A stretch of DNA of 64,000 bases, from contig NZ_BBZB01000002.1 in NCBI RefSeq assembly GCF_001269985.1, forward strand, positions 310,001 to 374,000, read 5' to 3'. Within the stretch, counting starts at the first letter, position 1. Each line of letters opens with the position of its first letter. Below are positions 9,293-18,422 of the stretch, piece after piece. The DNA is from Pseudoalteromonas sp. '520P1 No. 423' (lineage in GTDB: Bacteria > Pseudomonadota > Gammaproteobacteria > Enterobacterales > Alteromonadaceae). Below the pieces are notes generated by a model. The model made no database searches, was not told the DNA's origin, and was given only the letters and a program-made list of their open reading frames with translations. Both the position numbers and the translations under genes were made by a program.

Positions 9293-11266
9293 ATGGCAAA
9301 ATTTAAAAGTTCCACTAATGACATTATTGAACATTTACCTAAAGATATAAAAGCACCGTTTACGGTAAAAAACCAGCTAGGCCAAGAGGAGTGGGTAATT
9401 ATTAATTTGGCTGATAGCAAGGAGATATCTTTGTGGTTTCGCTCTATGAATGAAATTGAAAGGCTTTGGGCGCAAAAATTAATACTAGAAGAGTTTCCTT
9501 ATGAGGATAAGCTAGGAACTTTACGTTTCCCACATGCTACAGTTAAATCTAGATTAGATGGGATCAAAAAGTTACTTACATATTTAAAGGAACAACCTCT
9601 AGAAAAAAAATCGTTAAAAAACTGGACTACAAAAGACTTAGTTAACTGCATACAGAGTTCTGTTGTGAATGAGGGTTCCTTGTTGTCAGTTTCAATAATG
9701 AGGAGACTGGTTGGGGCCATTAAAACGAGTTATGCCAAACAATATGAGCAAGATGGAATATCATTTATTATTCCAGAGAATATATTGCAGCAAGCAATGA
9801 CACCAATTTGCAAAAAGTTTGATATTACGTACTCACAATGGGAGCGTGGTGGGAGCTATGATATGGTGCCTATGAGTGTAGGTACGCTACTTCTAGCTGA
9901 TGCAATTAAACTGATCCGCAGTAAAAAGTGTCAACTATTGCAATGTTACTTTGATGCTTTCAGAGATGAAAAGCTTTCAAGAACAATGTTGTGCGGAAGT
10001 GAAAGTTCTCCGAAATCAATTTTCAGATCAAACATTGCTGAATTCTTAATAACTGCAAAAATAAACCCGCTATCAGGTGTGAGCGCACACAGTAAATACG
10101 ATAAACAACGGCAGGATTTTGTTAATAGGCTTCATAATATTGAACCGAACATTACAGATTTTCCTTTTAAATCTCAAAATGAAATTAATAATTACCTGAG
10201 TGAAATCGAAGGCGCATGCTTAACGATTTTACTTGCTGTGACGGGAATGCGGATTAGTGAGTGTCACAGCGTTTGTGCTAACTGGATAGAAGCCATTGAG
10301 TATTTAGATGTTAATGGGATATGGACAAAAGATGCGATATTTAAATCAAAAATAATTAAAACAGGCGGCGGAATCATAGCTAAAAGAGGCTTATCCCCTA
10401 TAGGAATTGAAGTTTTTGAATTGCTTACCAAGCTTTCTTGGGTAGACAAAGAGAAAGCTGGAGTGCAGCTATTTGCACCAACTTATACAACCTCTTGGAT
10501 GCAAGCAACACTCCCTAAAAATGCAAAATCTAGCGTAAGTAAATCAACATTGAGAAGAAGACTTCAAGAATACTATCAACAGTTTGTTGTAAGAACGCAT
10601 CATTCTGTAGCTGAAACTTTTCCTCATATAAAACCTCATAACTTGAGGCACCTTAAAATGGCTTTTGCATTACGAAAATTTGATGGTGATATTGAAAGCG
10701 CAATAAAGCAAGAATATCGACACCACGATCATCATACTCAAACTTATTCACGTAATAGACTTAATGAAGAAGAAATTATTCATGTTAAACAGGAATACGT
10801 TCAAAATGTAGTTAAAAGGATTTTAATTAATGACCCAAATGATAAGTGGGTTGGGCCTGCGATAAAAAAAGTGAGAACATTAGCTGAGAAGTTATTAAAT
10901 GGTCTGAATATAGAAATGCTTTCTTTAGAGGAACTGGCTCAGTTTCATCAGGATATATATAAAAGCGTTCATTCGATGACATTTCATTCATACGGTATAT
11001 GTTTTGTATTAAATGATAACATTAAGGCAGCCAAATGCGGAGTGAGGGATAACGTAGTTAGAACTGGCTCTGCAAACTCCAAGCTTTGTCACGGTTGTGG
11101 TAATTTTGGTGTAAATAGTAAGTCACATGAAAATAATTTGAAAACAAATAAAGCACGATGGCAAGATACTGCAAGTAGCGAAATTATTGCAAGCTTCCCT
11201 ATCGTAGCCGAGGCTAAAGCTATGGTTAAAAACATAGAAAAACTACAAGCTGAATTAGGGGAATAG
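9293..11266 (+). CDS. intB: Tyrosine recombinase/integrase B of island
   Basis: A 657-residue tyrosine recombinase, much longer than phage integrases and close to Tn554 TnpB in size. Catalytic features: Arg320 in TGMRISECHS, Arg452/His453 in HNLRHLKM, His-rich EYRHHDHH and probable nucleophile Tyr485 in TQTYSRN. A C-terminal extension (about 500-657) contains a cysteine cluster (KCGVRDNVVRTGS...KLCHGCGNFG) that may bind zinc. AGGA six bases before ATG 9293 supports the start. With intA and the large protein it forms the three-gene core of the element; the next gene begins one base after its stop. Confidence 0.85.
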   Translation: MAKFKSSTNDIIEHLPKDIKAPFTVKNQLGQEEWVIINLADSKEISLWFRSMNEIERLWAQKLILEEFPYEDKLGTLRFPHATVKSRLDGIKKLLTYLKEQPLEKKSLKNWTTKDLVNCIQSSVVNEGSLLSVSIMRRLVGAIKTSYAKQYEQDGISFIIPENILQQAMTPICKKFDITYSQWERGGSYDMVPMSVGTLLLADAIKLIRSKKCQLLQCYFDAFRDEKLSRTMLCGSESSPKSIFRSNIAEFLITAKINPLSGVSAHSKYDKQRQDFVNRLHNIEPNITDFPFKSQNEINNYLSEIEGACLTILLAVTGMRISECHSVCANWIEAIEYLDVNGIWTKDAIFKSKIIKTGGGIIAKRGLSPIGIEVFELLTKLSWVDKEKAGVQLFAPTYTTSWMQATLPKNAKSSVSKSTLRRRLQEYYQQFVVRTHHSVAETFPHIKPHNLRHLKMAFALRKFDGDIESAIKQEYRHHDHHTQTYSRNRLNEEEIIHVKQEYVQNVVKRILINDPNDKWVGPAIKKVRTLAEKLLNGLNIEMLSLEELAQFHQDIYKSVHSMTFHSYGICFVLNDNIKAAKCGVRDNVVRTGSANSKLCHGCGNFGVNSKSHENNLKTNKARWQDTASSEIIASFPIVAEAKAMVKNIEKLQAELGE

Positions 11267-11267
11267 C

Positions 11268-11612
11268 ATGAAAAGTAAACACATAGGCGTTCAAGAGGCC
11301 ATGAAGCAATATCCTGCCTGGGTGAATCAAGGTAATAAGCCTGAATTAACACGGAGTATATACGATGTGGTCATTAAATTATTTGATGAAGCAGCAGCAA
11401 AAATTGAGGCTAATACTTTCGCTAAAACAAGTGAAATAACTTTATCACAGGCCAAAGTTTGCCAGGTTGTGGGGATACAGCGTGTATCATTAAAGAACTA
11501 TAAATATATTCAGGCATTCATAAGTAAAAGTAATACTATTTTAGAACAGCAACTTGCAGCTCAGCAAGGTAAGAATTTAACTAAAATGCAAATAGGCAAT
11601 AGTTTAGACTGA
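11268..11612 (+). CDS. Small recombination-module protein (QYPAWV domain)
   Basis: A 114-residue protein directly behind intB (one-base gap). The N-terminal ~75 residues share a clear homologous block with the next gene: QYPAWVNQGNKPELTR, then YDVVIKLFDEAAAKI, then ITLSQAKVCQ. The remainder is a short predicted helix. It occupies the place of TnpC in Tn554 and of the fourth gene in Tn6283-like elements, where an accessory DNA-binding role is usual. The SLKNY-type segment after LSQAKVCQVVGIQRV could be a helix-turn-helix. Function is inferred from position only. Confidence 0.65.
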   Translation: MKSKHIGVQEAMKQYPAWVNQGNKPELTRSIYDVVIKLFDEAAAKIEANTFAKTSEITLSQAKVCQVVGIQRVSLKNYKYIQAFISKSNTILEQQLAAQQGKNLTKMQIGNSLD

Positions 11613-11617
11613 GGTGT

Positions 11618-12295
11618 ATGATGAGTGACAATTATTTTTTTGCTCAATTCGATAAAAAAAAGCCGGAAATTAAACAAGAAAACATATCTGAAGCTAAGCA
11701 ATATCCAGCCTGGGTGGAGCAAAGCAATAAGCCTGATAAAACAAGGGTCATGTACGATGTAGTGATTAAATTGTTCGATGACGCCGCAGAAAAAATTCAG
11801 ACTAATACTTTCACTAAGGCGAGTGATATCCGTTTATCACAAGCTCAGATTTGTAGAGAAACTCCTTTTCTAACAGGTCGTTCTGGATTAAAAAACCATA
11901 CAAAAATCGTAGAATTAATGGAGTTGAAAAACGAAGAATTAGAAAATCTTTTTGGCGAACAAAAAAGTAAAAGAAGAAAATCAACAGTAAGAAAAACCAA
12001 GAGTATGATCAAGAGTGAGCTTGAAGAGTATAAAGATGAATATCTTGCAAAGACTCAAGTTGAGCTAGATAGACTGATAAATAGTGAATTACTTATTTCT
12101 CAAGCGGATGCCCATGCAGAAATTGAAAAGTTAAAAGTAGAAAAATCGGCTTTAATGAAAGAGTTAGCTGAGATCAAATACTCTAATGAAAAGTTGCAAG
12201 CTGAAATAATGAGTCTCCAACAACGTCTTTTCAACAATGAAAAGTCCCCAACATTAATCAAAGTTGCAGAAAACAAATCGAAGGTTTCTAAGTAA
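11618..12295 (+). CDS. Paralogue of the small recombination protein with coiled-coil tail
   Basis: A 225-residue protein; the second of two adjacent starts (ATG 11621) is equally possible behind GAGGTG. Residues about 27-95 duplicate the domain of the preceding gene (QYPAWVEQSNKPDKTR, YDVVIKLFDDAAEKI, LSQAQICRETPF). From about 105 a basic linker (KSKRRKSTVRKTKS) leads into a long coiled coil (about 125-210). The pair looks like a tandem duplication in which one copy gained an oligomerisation tail. It is the last gene of the five-gene recombination operon; an 88-bp gap follows. Confidence 0.65.
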   Translation: MMSDNYFFAQFDKKKPEIKQENISEAKQYPAWVEQSNKPDKTRVMYDVVIKLFDDAAEKIQTNTFTKASDIRLSQAQICRETPFLTGRSGLKNHTKIVELMELKNEELENLFGEQKSKRRKSTVRKTKSMIKSELEEYKDEYLAKTQVELDRLINSELLISQADAHAEIEKLKVEKSALMKELAEIKYSNEKLQAEIMSLQQRLFNNEKSPTLIKVAENKSKVSK

Positions 12296-12383
12296 AATGT
12301 TTAATAGTATTAACACTATTGACTTTGCCGTTTCTATCATTAACGTCGAGCTTAAGTTTACAAAATTGAGATAAGGAATGTTC

Positions 12384-12845
12384 ATGGACAATAAACAAAA
12401 AGCAATCATTTACGCAGACAATGGTATTACAGTCGAAGAGATATTGACTAGAGAACCACAAGAAGTTTTTTCAGATCAAGACTATGCAATTCGTGAATTT
12501 AATGCGTCGTTATTGGCTAAGTTAAGTGCTAACAAAAACTGCAATTATGAAATCATCGGCGAGACACATGATAAACGTTTTATTGTTAAATTCACTTGTG
12601 AAAACGAGTGGCTAGAGAAAAAACTAACAGTTGAAACTAATTCTAATTGCATCGGAATAACTCCATTTCTCGATGGACATATGGCTCAGCTCCAAGCTTA
12701 TGACGCATCAGGTCAATTATTTAAGTTATACGGTTATTTCCCTGAATCCCATGTTCGAATAAAAGATGAAAACTCGTATATTGAGGGAATTGTGTCCACA
12801 TTAACTGAAGGGGTTATAGAGGACGGTTTTGGTAGTTATAAATAA
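12384..12845 (+). CDS. Hypothetical protein, 153 aa
   Basis: The start is placed at ATG 12384 because AAGGA at 12373-12377 is six bases upstream; the earlier in-frame ATG 12378 touches the ribosome-binding site. The protein is soluble, mixed alpha/beta, without signal peptide or membrane segment. The N-terminus (QKAIIYADNGITVEEIL) and a central beta-rich part (FIVKFTCENEWLEKKLTV) show no motif that I recognise. It stands alone between the recombination operon and the RecD-like pair. Confidence 0.55.
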   Translation: MDNKQKAIIYADNGITVEEILTREPQEVFSDQDYAIREFNASLLAKLSANKNCNYEIIGETHDKRFIVKFTCENEWLEKKLTVETNSNCIGITPFLDGHMAQLQAYDASGQLFKLYGYFPESHVRIKDENSYIEGIVSTLTEGVIEDGFGSYK

Positions 12846-12907
12846 CGACTTATTAAGCGATAACTTAAAACGAGTAAAGTAATTAATTAGCTAAAAAAGT
12901 AAGTGCT

Positions 12908-13585
12908 ATGAGTCAAAAAGATGCAGAAAAGAACCTTAACAATCTTAAAGAATGGATTGCTCTTGTAAAAGAAAATGATTGGGAAAAGTTTAAGGAATGT
13001 GGATATTGTGTATATCAAGGTGTGTTAAGCAAAGGAAAAGTTTCTAAAGCTGCTGATGTTGGCCTGAAATCGTTAAAAACTGACAATCCGGCTGTGATCA
13101 CGGTATTTGATGAGTTTGCAATTGAAGCAAAGACAGTGTTTCCCGATGTTTTTCAATTAACACTTTCCAATAAAGAGAAGTATCAAATAGAAATTAATAG
13201 TTGGGCAAAGGTAGGCAAGAAGTTTCCTATAGATGAATTTGGAAATTTAGATTACAAGAGATTAGCTGTCCTATGCGGTATACCTACAAGAGCTTTAACC
13301 TCAGCATCAATAACACCTTGTTTAAAAAAAGATGTATTAAGGATCGGCACCGAAGTTTCTAAAGGGCAATCTATTGAGCATATGATGGAAAAAAAACTTA
13401 CCGTCACATCTTCAGAGTTAAATAGATATCGCAAAGATCTTGCTATTGCCCAAGAAAAAATTGATGGCTTGCAAGAGCAAATATTAAAACTACAAAAAGA
13501 AAATAGACAGCTCAAGAATAAATCTGATGAACAAGAAGAATCACTGACATATATGCTTGAATCGGGTAGAAGGTTTTCATTGTGA
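12908..13585 (+). CDS. Coiled-coil partner of RecD-like helicase
   Basis: A 225-residue protein whose stop overlaps the GTG start of the helicase gene (GTGA), so the two are translationally coupled. The N-terminal half is helical and soluble. A segment at about 115-140 (LDYKRLAVLCGIPTRALTS) resembles a winged-helix or helix-turn-helix element, and residues about 165-210 form a coiled coil (LNRYRKDLAIAQEKIDGLQEQ). Its architecture resembles the small genes of the recombination operon, a DNA-binding-like head plus a coiled-coil tail. A loader or regulator of the helicase is the simplest guess; no family name is recognised. Confidence 0.6.
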   Translation: MSQKDAEKNLNNLKEWIALVKENDWEKFKECGYCVYQGVLSKGKVSKAADVGLKSLKTDNPAVITVFDEFAIEAKTVFPDVFQLTLSNKEKYQIEINSWAKVGKKFPIDEFGNLDYKRLAVLCGIPTRALTSASITPCLKKDVLRIGTEVSKGQSIEHMMEKKLTVTSSELNRYRKDLAIAQEKIDGLQEQILKLQKENRQLKNKSDEQEESLTYMLESGRRFSL

Positions 13586-15777
13586 AATTTGAACAACTTG
13601 TTGAGGTAACAAATGTATACCCTGGCCCTATAGGTGGATGTGTTTTCATGGGTATTTATCAAGGGCAAAAACAGTCAATTCGTTTTAGAGTAAAGCATTC
13701 TGTGATAGCTCGAAACCCATATATTGGCGAATTTTGGTTTGTTAGAGGTGACTCACATTACTACGAAAAGTATGGCAATGTCGTCGTAGTCAAGGATGCA
13801 ACTATCAATGCCTTACCTGATGATAGTTATGTTGTTAAATTTCTAACCGTACACCCTAAATTTAGAGGTTTTAATTTTGGAAAAAAGGGAGCCGAAAAGT
13901 TAGTTGAAGATATTGGAGCGCCTGAACTGATTAAACTTTTAAATAAAGGGGATTGGAAAACAATTTCTGACGCAAGAATTAATGAAGTTCAATCTCAACG
14001 ACTCTGCTGTGAATGGCTTGAATTAAAGAATGAAACAGAGCTGGCGACTTTTTTAGTTGAACATAACTTAAGAAGTGAATTAGCGAAAAAAATCGTAAGG
14101 CTTTGTAAATATAATACCGTTGAGCGTCTGAAGAGTAATCCATTTTCACTGGTCGCATTGAGTAACAGTAAGCTAAAAACGCTTAAGTTAATTGCCACTG
14201 TAGCTAACAAGCTTAAGATCTCATCAGATGATGACAGAGCCTTAATTGGTTGCGTTGAATTTACGCTATATCAAGGCTTACAAAAAGGTCACACTATGAC
14301 ACTGCTTAGCCAAGCTGTAAAAAAACTGGCAACATATTTAGCTGAAATTGGCAGTAATAAATCACCAGAAGAAGCTATTTCAAGTGCACTGAAGTCGAAG
14401 GCCATCTGTGTATTAGAGCGGAATTCACAAACCTATCTTCAAACCATATCACTTGCTTTTATCGAGCACTATGTTGAAAGCAGATTAACTCAGTTACATG
14501 AAACTCCTATTCCCGACTCCCTTTTAACTCCCATAAGTGAGTTGCCTGTTCGTATAGAACAATACAATACAGAGCATGAAATGAATAATGGTTGGCGTCT
14601 TGTAGAAAAACAATGTCAGGCGATAGAAATGGCGCTCACTAATCGAGTTTCCTTGCTCAGTGGCTATGGTGGAACTGGAAAAACAGCTGTTCTCAAGGCG
14701 ATTGTTGATATGTCTCATGAAATGGGGAGTGAAGTGCATGTTGCAGCGTTGGCAGGTAAAGCAGCTAACAGGGCTAGCCAGTCTATAGGGCGAAGAACTA
14801 GTACAATTCATAATATGCTTAATAAGTTGAAAACAAAAAGCAGCTTCAGAGTTGATATTAAATCAGATCCTTTACTAATAATTGATGAGATTTCTATGGT
14901 CGATATTTCATTAATCTGCTCATTACTCAAAGAGTTTAAAGAGGAGCCACTTCGAATCCTTCTTGTAGGCGACACCGCACAGTTACCGCCGATTGGTTTT
15001 GGCTTGTTCTGGCATAAGCTCGTGGAGTCAAAAGCTCCTCATGTAAAACTTACAGAGGTACATCGGCAAGTTGAAGGCTCAGCACTACATGAGTGCGCGA
15101 TGAAAATAAGAAATGGCATTCCCCATGAACTACCCGCTTATCAAGGGGAGACCGAGGGTGTTTATTTAATGCCTGATGTCGTTGATTACACCAGTGCGAT
15201 TTGTCAGCTTAGAAATACGTTTAATTGCATGGTACTAACAAGCTACGCTTCGAAAAAATATATGTCTTCAACTTCAACTTTAAATCCTTTGGTACAGTCG
15301 GTGCTTAATCCACCCAGTACAGATGAAATGAGCATGCGCTATGGAACAATAACTCTTCAAACTAAAGACCCTGTACTTGCCACTAAAAATGCTCATGACA
15401 AAGGCATCTACAATGGTATGACTGGCACCGTATTATCTATTGAATATATAAACGGAAATACCTGTTGCCATGTTTTATTTGATGATGTTAACGAAGCTAA
15501 AGTATTAACGAGAGAGGATTGCTGGGAAATAGGGTTACAACTTGCCTACCTTATTACAATTCATAAATCTCAGGGGAGTGAGTATGATGAATGCGCTATC
15601 TTAATGGATAGTCCATACCTTGAAAGAAGCGCCATCTATACTGCGTTAACAAGAACTAAAAAGCTATGCATAATTATTGGCTCTAATGAGCAATACAACA
15701 ATGCTATTAAGCGACCACCTTCATGCGAGAGTATTCATTCTGGATTTTCACCAATTTTTAAAGCTAAACCTTATTAG
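13582..15777 (+). CDS. RecD2-like SF1B DNA helicase
   Basis: A 731-residue ATPase. The N-terminal region carries an OB-like segment and VHPKFRGFNFGKKGAEKLVED, as in RecD2 proteins. Walker A is GYGGTGKTAV (about 360-370) and Walker B LLIIDEISMVD (about 433). Helicase motifs LLVGDTAQLPPIG, ITIHKSQGSEYDE and YTALTRTKK follow in the expected order. It should unwind DNA 5'-3' using ATP in the cytoplasm. The GTG start is preceded by AAGG and overlaps the upstream coiled-coil gene by four bases. It lacks the RecBCD partners, so it is a stand-alone RecD2-like enzyme. It may serve element replication or recombination, or act in defence together with the 225-aa protein. Confidence 0.85.
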   Translation: MKFEQLVEVTNVYPGPIGGCVFMGIYQGQKQSIRFRVKHSVIARNPYIGEFWFVRGDSHYYEKYGNVVVVKDATINALPDDSYVVKFLTVHPKFRGFNFGKKGAEKLVEDIGAPELIKLLNKGDWKTISDARINEVQSQRLCCEWLELKNETELATFLVEHNLRSELAKKIVRLCKYNTVERLKSNPFSLVALSNSKLKTLKLIATVANKLKISSDDDRALIGCVEFTLYQGLQKGHTMTLLSQAVKKLATYLAEIGSNKSPEEAISSALKSKAICVLERNSQTYLQTISLAFIEHYVESRLTQLHETPIPDSLLTPISELPVRIEQYNTEHEMNNGWRLVEKQCQAIEMALTNRVSLLSGYGGTGKTAVLKAIVDMSHEMGSEVHVAALAGKAANRASQSIGRRTSTIHNMLNKLKTKSSFRVDIKSDPLLIIDEISMVDISLICSLLKEFKEEPLRILLVGDTAQLPPIGFGLFWHKLVESKAPHVKLTEVHRQVEGSALHECAMKIRNGIPHELPAYQGETEGVYLMPDVVDYTSAICQLRNTFNCMVLTSYASKKYMSSTSTLNPLVQSVLNPPSTDEMSMRYGTITLQTKDPVLATKNAHDKGIYNGMTGTVLSIEYINGNTCCHVLFDDVNEAKVLTREDCWEIGLQLAYLITIHKSQGSEYDECAILMDSPYLERSAIYTALTRTKKLCIIIGSNEQYNNAIKRPPSCESIHSGFSPIFKAKPY

Positions 15778-16159
15778 GAGCCACAAAATGATATCAGTAT
15801 TATTATGTTTTACTATCGATTTATGATGTCCTAGGATCACAATATCATAATGTCCAAAAAGCGTTTGAAGAAAGCTCTGAGGTGATAGGGTTCAAAGTGG
15901 CCGAACTATTTGACACATAGTTGTGTTGAACTAGGGGGTTCAAATTCTGTGCGCTAAATATTAAGCTAGCTATTTAAAGTTCTTAAAATGTATTAGTCTC
16001 GACTTGTTTTTACCATATGGTTATTTGAGGCGACAACCACCTTAATAAACAATGCCTCTATTTACAGTCAAGTTACCTTAGATTGATACTAATCTGGAAC
16101 ATTTTGTAATTTAAGTGTACTAGCTAGATTTTGAGCTAGTACACATAGAGTGTTCTCGT
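15778..16159. other. Non-coding stretch with one hairpin
   Basis: No open frame with a ribosome-binding site was found. The only structure seen is a perfect 9-bp dyad GTACTAGCT/AGCTAGTAC at 16117-16142, just past the stop of the leftward lipoprotein gene. It may act as that gene's terminator, although it lacks a clear U-run. Confidence 0.5.
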
Positions 16160-17170
16160 TTAAATATTGAATTCGCAATGAGAAACAGCTTGATTGGCAA
16201 CCCATCTAAAATCATTTAGCTTTTCATAATTGAAACTAAACTTCCCTAGAGCAGATTCGCTCATGTTATAAAAAGGCATCTTTCCAAACCAAAACCCTTC
16301 ATTCTCATTTTTCACTTTAGCAACCCACAAGACCTTTAACCTATCGCCGGAGATTTCTTCAATAAACCCCATGTGATTTGCCATATTACATACGCTATCA
16401 CCTTTTACTAAAGGGTCTTTTGATTTTTGCGTATCCCAATTATATTTATTTTGTGAGTTTATGATTTCGAGGAACTGCTTTTGCTCTTCTTGAAAGCTTG
16501 CCTTTGCCATCGCTATTTTCTCGGCACGATTAAAATACTTCTCAACCTTCTTTTCTCTCATAGCTATTATTTCAGGCCACTGTTTACCATTAATTTTACC
16601 ATCAATAATATTATCAATTAACCAGTCTAAATCTGAGGTATCAATATCAAATCTATCAATATATCCTTCAGATTCAGTTCGTTTACTCAAATATCTTCCA
16701 GCATAAGGATCCGCTCCCCAATAAGTCAATGAAGCACTTGTCGAGTTTATGAATTGCTTGGTAAAATCTATTGAATCGATAGATGTAGCTGCTGAAAACT
16801 CTTTCAAATTAGAGAAATAACGTTGGTGCTCTTCACTATATATTTTATATACATATACTTGTGAATCACTCCGTGAAGCCCTTTGCGGCATAAAATCACA
16901 TTTTTCAGAAGATAATTTCCTGTAAGGAATTCTGATTCCCGTAAATAACAAGTTGTTCTTGTGTGAATATATTGCAGTGTATCGCCCAGTATATAATAAT
17001 GACACTCCTTTATAATTAAAGGCCGCTACGCACATATCCCCTTTGGGATACATATTTTTTGTGGTCAAGTGAAATAACCGCTCTACAGGAATATCGTATT
17101 CAGCTTTGCTCGCACACCCAGAAATAACTAATGTCAATATAAATAGTAATGAAACATAACATTTAGACAT
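16160..17170 (-). CDS. Putative lipoprotein, unknown function
   Basis: A 336-residue protein from ATG 17170 (GAGG nine bases upstream; a start at 17185 is possible). It has a typical lipoprotein signal peptide with lipobox VISGC, followed by Ala-Ser, so it should be lipidated and, having no Asp at +2, sorted to the outer membrane. The mature part has no catalytic motif I recognise. The C-terminal part (GDSVCNMANHMGFIEEISGDRLKVLWVAKV) has the look of a small SH3-like beta barrel. It is a leftward single gene flanked by non-coding DNA, and seems to be island cargo unrelated to its neighbours. Confidence 0.65.
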   Translation of the reverse strand: MSKCYVSLLFILTLVISGCASKAEYDIPVERLFHLTTKNMYPKGDMCVAAFNYKGVSLLYTGRYTAIYSHKNNLLFTGIRIPYRKLSSEKCDFMPQRASRSDSQVYVYKIYSEEHQRYFSNLKEFSAATSIDSIDFTKQFINSTSASLTYWGADPYAGRYLSKRTESEGYIDRFDIDTSDLDWLIDNIIDGKINGKQWPEIIAMREKKVEKYFNRAEKIAMAKASFQEEQKQFLEIINSQNKYNWDTQKSKDPLVKGDSVCNMANHMGFIEEISGDRLKVLWVAKVKNENEGFWFGKMPFYNMSESALGKFSFNYEKLNDFRWVANQAVSHCEFNI

Positions 17171-17534
17171 CCTTTGAAACCTCATTATTTTTATTTTAAA
17201 TATTATTATTGTTAATAATGGCTATTTAAAGATACAGAAACACAGCACTAACTAGCCACTTTAATTTTTTGCGGGGAGATGATAACGATATATAAATCAG
17301 AAAGCTACATCACTCATTCAAATACAACCCCGCCATGTCATTAACCTTAGTTTTAACTTCTTTCCAATTTGGCATTACATGTGTTAACAAATTCCAGAAT
17401 CATTCACTGTAATTGTGTTCTGCTATGTGACAAAGTTAATGAAGGAGCATATATTCAATACACTCTTTAGGTTAGGTGATTTAATTAGATGGTTTGTTAG
17501 TATCCATATGTAAGGGGAAGCGGATAAATACAGT
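17171..17534. other. Non-coding stretch
   Basis: AT-rich, with no open frame bearing a ribosome-binding site and no clear hairpin. It probably holds the promoter of the leftward lipoprotein gene. Nothing else was seen. Confidence 0.5.
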
Positions 17535-17810
17535 TTATTTGTTCTTTACTTCATTTAATGAAGGCAAAATATCTGTAAGTGAGCAATCGAGCGCCAAGGC
17601 AATTTCATATACTTTTTCAAGTGCAACCTTACAATTCCCATTCTCAATCCTGCTTAAGTAGCTACGATCAATATCAGCTAATTCGCATAATCTCTCTTGG
17701 TTAATATCTCTTTTAGCTCTCGCAGCTTTAATGTTACGACCAAATAATTTGGCTAACTCGTTGGATTTCAATATCAATTTCTCTAAAGGTAAATTGATAT
17801 ATCTTCCCAC
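17535..17810 (-). CDS. Xre-family regulator (C-protein-like)
   Basis: A small helix-turn-helix protein (about 91 residues from GTG 17810; TTG 17777 is another candidate). The frame is open to 17972, but that would cover the divergent promoter and operator, so a short form is preferred. The Xre fold is clear: GRNIKAARAKRDINQERLCELADIDRSYLSRIENG, then ALEKVYEIALALDCSLTDILP. Size and sequence resemble controller proteins of restriction-modification systems. It faces the 174-aa gene and helicase across a duplicated palindrome, so it probably represses or times their expression as well as its own. Confidence 0.8.
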   Translation of the reverse strand: MGRYINLPLEKLILKSNELAKLFGRNIKAARAKRDINQERLCELADIDRSYLSRIENGNCKVALEKVYEIALALDCSLTDILPSLNEVKNK

Positions 17811-17840
17811 GTTGGAATTCTTTAATGTATAGCTTATAAT

Positions 17841-17874
17841 CAACAAAATGTTGCTTGTAGGCAACATTTTGTTG
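17841..17874. promoter_or_regulatory. Double palindromic operator in divergent promoter
   Basis: CAACAAAATGTTG (17841-17853) and CAACATTTTGTTG (17862-17874) are each palindromic (CAACA-N3-TGTTG), 21 bp centre to centre. Together they form a larger perfect dyad with 14-bp arms around TTGTAG. The position between the Xre gene and the rightward operon fits a two-dimer operator. A possible -35 (TTGTAG, 17855) lies inside, so binding would block the rightward promoter. Confidence 0.75.
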
Positions 17875-17901
17875 CGTTTAAACGATATTGGATAGATGGT
17901 T

Positions 17902-18420
17902 ATGGTAGATAAGGTGATAAGCTCAATAATTGCATTGCAGAATATAGATCTGTTTTCTGCGGTTGAGATCAAAACGGCATATATTGCAGTGAAAAAGGAT
18001 GAGCAATTAAATCCTGCTTCAGTTCGTCGCTTTGTTTATGAAGAGCTTTTAAAACTGGTGAAAAAAGGCTGGCTGACAAAAAGCACAACTAAAAAGAAAG
18101 GGCTGACTCGTTATTCTAAAACCGACTTGTTCGAATATGACTATTTTAATAATGTAGTGAGTTCGGATGAGGTGGGGAATTCGGCTGTAACTAATAGGCT
18201 TAGCTACTCTCAAACATTAACAACTCGTTTGAATCAATACAATACTGAGCTTCTTGAAGGCTTAGGCGCTATTAAAGAATATGTCGCGCTTAAAGACATT
18301 TACCCTGAACTACATGCACCTTTAAAACAACGCTATATGACTGTTCAAGAAAACAATCATATTTTAAAAGGAAAAATCGCTGTTTTAAATGAACTAATGA
18401 AATCAAACAAAGAGACTTAA
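17902..18420 (+). CDS. Hypothetical partner of SF2 helicase
   Basis: A 172-residue soluble protein (ATG 17902; an in-frame ATG two codons earlier is possible). Residues about 15-70 look like a winged helix (NPASVRRFVYEELLKLVKKGWLTK...GLTRYSKTDLFEY), implying DNA or nucleoprotein binding. The C-terminal half is helical (YSQTLTTRLNQYNTELLEGL ... LKGKIAVLNELMK). It is separated from the helicase by two bases and under the double operator. It probably works with the helicase as a recognition or adaptor subunit; no named family is recognised. Confidence 0.65.
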   Translation: MVDKVISSIIALQNIDLFSAVEIKTAYIAVKKDEQLNPASVRRFVYEELLKLVKKGWLTKSTTKKKGLTRYSKTDLFEYDYFNNVVSSDEVGNSAVTNRLSYSQTLTTRLNQYNTELLEGLGAIKEYVALKDIYPELHAPLKQRYMTVQENNHILKGKIAVLNELMKSNKET

Positions 18421-18422
18421 AA

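Noticed and set aside
17811..17972. Longer Xre protein starting at 17972
   Set aside because: It would cover the operator and the start of the divergent gene; the extra residues have no domain-like composition.
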